Shown here: piece after piece, positions 63,816 to 64,000 of the stretch
How the letters are laid out: each line of letters starts with the position of its first letter
Numbering within the stretch: the first letter of the stretch is position 1
Assembly: GCA_020638065.1 (NCBI GenBank)
Contig: JACKJG010000006.1
Coordinates: 62,001-126,000, forward strand
Direction of reading: 5' to 3'
Source of the DNA: Hyphomicrobiaceae bacterium
GTDB taxonomy: Bacteria > Pseudomonadota > Alphaproteobacteria > Rhizobiales > Devosiaceae
DNA: 64,000 bases
Position numbers and translations under genes: made by a program
The notes under the pieces: model-generated
What the model was told of the DNA's origin: nothing
The model's database searches: none
What the model saw: the letters and a program-made list of their open reading frames with translations, nothing else

Positions 63816-64000
63816 ATGCAAATCGACAATATTTCCCTTTTGCTGGCCACGTGCGCCGCAGCACTTGCGGCAGGCGGCACGTTTTTCATTTCGGCGCTGG
63901 CCAGCCGCCGTGGCGGATTTCTGACCACCTATGGCGGGGCGATGCTGGCGATTGCAGCCGGTGTGGCCCTGTTTCTTGCCTACGACGCCACTTTCGAGCG
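63816..64000 (+). CDS. Start of a small membrane protein, truncated by the window end
   Basis: 61 codons are open to the last base. TGAGGA lies upstream of the ATG. Two hydrophobic segments (about residues 6-27 and 40-56) flank a short basic loop (SRRGG), so this is probably an inner-membrane protein. I do not recognise it. It is divergent from the DUF1223 gene, with a 162-bp gap that I cannot resolve further. Confidence 0.65.
   Translation, partial: MQIDNISLLLATCAAALAAGGTFFISALASRRGGFLTTYGGAMLAIAAGVALFLAYDATFE

Overview
The window is about 62-63% G+C, densely coded, and reads as a chromosome segment of an alphaproteobacterium of the order Hyphomicrobiales (Rhizobiales). A Devosiaceae-type organism such as Devosia or Pelagibacterium is my best guess, but that is inference. 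Pointers are the alphaproteobacterial atpHAGDC order, two IalB-family proteins, a DUF2794 protein, a cheS-cheY-cheA-cheW order as in rhizobia, and AqpS-type arsenic efflux. I see no IS element, prophage, rRNA operon or CRISPR array. There is one tRNA gene, tRNA-Ala(CGC).

Layout. 1-9.1 kb: the 3' part of priA, a membrane-anchored metallopeptidase-like gene, an arsenic resistance operon (arsR, thioredoxin-type arsC, aqpS, glutaredoxin-type arsC), then the F1 ATP synthase operon with a clear terminator. 9.1-14.3 kb: a potassium channel with a C-terminal zinc ribbon, isocitrate lyase with a small companion gene, a divergent ScfR/RamB-like regulator, and an esterase. 14.3-25 kb: a serralysin-like RTX protease, a DEAD-box helicase, an L,D-transpeptidase, and a putrescine uptake operon (potFGHI) with an amino-acid-type binding protein at its end. 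25-36 kb: folD, psuG-psuK, a serralysin homologue that has lost its catalytic glutamate, a type I secretion ABC transporter and adaptor, glycerate kinase and a K+/H+ antiporter. 36-40 kb: DUF998 and CPBP membrane proteins divergent from a MarR regulator, tRNA-Ala followed by a 54-bp tandem repeat, and an SDR reductase divergent from a TetR regulator. 40-51 kb: a 1068-residue Calx-beta/glucose-sorbosone dehydrogenase-like protein with six C-terminal repeats, metabolic genes, and a compact chemotaxis operon. 51-64 kb: a GGDEF-EAL protein, argG, a LysE exporter, rlmJ, rlmN, two ialB genes, thpR, a pure RTX repeat protein, a Bax-inhibitor-1 protein, a DUF2794 gene, a probable structured small RNA, a DUF1223 gene, and the start of a small membrane protein.

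How genes may work together. Four proteins (14.3, 28.0, 40.1 and 60.3 kb) lack N-terminal signal peptides and end in an acidic residue followed by hydrophobic residues. That is the known C-terminal signal of serralysin-type type I substrates, and the one transporter/adaptor pair of that type lies at 29.6-32.7 kb beside one of them. I infer a small RTX secretome. Its most unusual member is the 28.0-kb protein, whose zinc motif reads HNxxHxxGxxH instead of HExxHxxGxxH. The other signal I would follow first is the orphan terminator and long hairpin at 62.77-62.90 kb on the + strand, which has no coding gene.
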